The notes under the pieces are model-generated. The model had not been told where the DNA came from and did not search any database. It saw only the letters and a list, made by a program, of their open reading frames with translations. The translations under genes were made by a program, and so were the position numbers. Positions 5,532-6,097 of a stretch of DNA of 6,097 nt are shown piece by piece. Source of the stretch: an uncultured Acidimicrobiales bacterium (GTDB lineage: Bacteria > Actinomycetota > Acidimicrobiia > Acidimicrobiales > SZUA-35); assembly GCA_938028175.1 (NCBI GenBank), contig CALJAE010000051.1, positions 1-6,097 of the forward strand. The letters are read 5' to 3'. Position 1 is the stretch's first letter, and the number at the start of each line of letters is the position of its first letter.

Positions 5532-6080
5532 TTACGCCACTCCTTCTCTTTTGTAACCGGCGGCAGGTTTGTAGCCTAACGCCGAGGGTTTAAGACCTGG
5601 GTGAGCAATTGTTGTTGAAACATAACGCAGTTCCCACAGCAATAGGCCCAAGTGTGCAATTACAAGGCTGAATACCAGCCACAATAGATTAACCGAGGAG
5701 AAATCTTTCAACAACCAAACGAGGCCTGCAATTACGAAACTTCTGATGAAGTATCCGCTGATCGAAGTTGAGGCGACCATGCCGTGTGAGATACTTGACG
5801 CCCAGGTTAGGATTTTTGCCGAGATCCAGAAGTTGCCAAGAACGATCGACACGCCGATTGCTACTGCGGCAGCAGCCGTTGGGCCTCCTATAAATAGGCT
5901 TGCAACCACTACTACTGGCATTGCGATAGCGCCTCTGCGGATAATGTCTTCTGCTACTTCAGAAGCAGGTGACCCGGTGATTGCCACCGGCTTTGACTTA
6001 ACTGCTTGATAGTCGAACTCGTTGTTGCTGCGGTCTTGAACCCCAGTAACGATACTTGAATCGATGTTTGGCGAAGCCAA
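5532..6080 (-). CDS. atpI: AtpI-like assembly protein (ATP synthase I family)
   Basis: AtpI-type proteins are small membrane proteins encoded first in atp operons. They help c-ring assembly or stability, or possibly Mg2+ supply, and are not part of the finished enzyme. Four hydrophobic segments (about 50-66, 68-90, 108-125, 130-150) are visible, with GVSIVLGNFWISAKIL (76-91) matching the family's conserved second helix. Position directly before atpB supports the call. A polar N-terminus of about 45 residues and a C-terminal tail (about 160-182) make it longer than the usual 100-130. The start given is TTG with no clear ribosome site. The frame stays open to the window edge (6097), so the true start may lie outside and the gene may be 5'-truncated here. 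The family is weakly conserved in sequence, so the call leans partly on context. Confidence 0.82.
   Translation of the reverse strand: MASPNIDSSIVTGVQDRSNNEFDYQAVKSKPVAITGSPASEVAEDIIRRGAIAMPVVVVASLFIGGPTAAAAVAIGVSIVLGNFWISAKILTWASSISHGMVASTSISGYFIRSFVIAGLVWLLKDFSSVNLLWLVFSLVIAHLGLLLWELRYVSTTIAHPGLKPSALGYKPAAGYKREGVA
5540..5545 (-). promoter_or_regulatory. Shine-Dalgarno of atpB, supporting a GTG start
   Basis: AAGGAG on the minus strand, 8 bases before the GTG at 5531-5529 and inside the end of atpI. With the abutting TAAGTG junction it fixes the atpB start and implies coupling of atpI and atpB translation. Confidence 0.8.
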
Positions 6081-6097
6081 ACTCGATCGAACCGGAA

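Overview
The window is most of an F-type (F1Fo) H+-transporting ATP synthase operon. All genes lie on the minus strand, so transcription runs from high to low coordinates. The order is atpI, atpB (a), atpE (c), atpF (b), a second b-type gene (atpF'), atpH (delta), atpA (alpha), atpG (gamma). This is the standard bacterial order with one extra peripheral-stalk gene. Beta (atpD) and epsilon (atpC) are not in the window and would be expected beyond position 1.

The organism is most likely an actinobacterium (Actinomycetota). The basis is protein character: a lysine P-loop (GDRKTGKT) and an acidic C-terminal tail in alpha, an 'AGDRGLAGPYN'-type gamma, and a second b subunit that resembles, by recalled comparison, the b half of the mycobacterial b-delta fusion. 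Base composition looks moderate (roughly half GC by eye), which is low for the phylum. The gamma N-terminus (PGGAERVLRRRI) resembles what I recall from Acidimicrobiia, so a moderate-GC, possibly aquatic acidimicrobial lineage is my best guess. This is inference, not a placement.

Layout, in order of transcription: atpI (5532-6080, start uncertain and close to the window edge); atpB (GTG start directly after the atpI stop, strong Shine-Dalgarno); a 68-base gap with a small inverted repeat and a strong Shine-Dalgarno; atpE (with an unusually long N-terminus); a 63-base gap; atpF; atpF' 3 bases later; atpH starting immediately after the atpF' stop and in the same frame; a 37-base gap; atpA; atpG overlapping atpA by one base (TAATG). 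Then comes a 135-base non-coding end with two copies of a palindromic repeat.

Together, a and c form the proton path and rotor ring. b, b' and delta form the peripheral stalk, gamma is the central shaft, and alpha forms half of the catalytic hexamer. The key residues expected for a working proton-coupled enzyme are present: a-Arg178, c-Glu91, the alpha P-loop and alpha-Arg367. The system itself is well known. The points worth a second look are the unfused tandem b/b'/delta arrangement, the extended c subunit, and the repeat pair after atpG.
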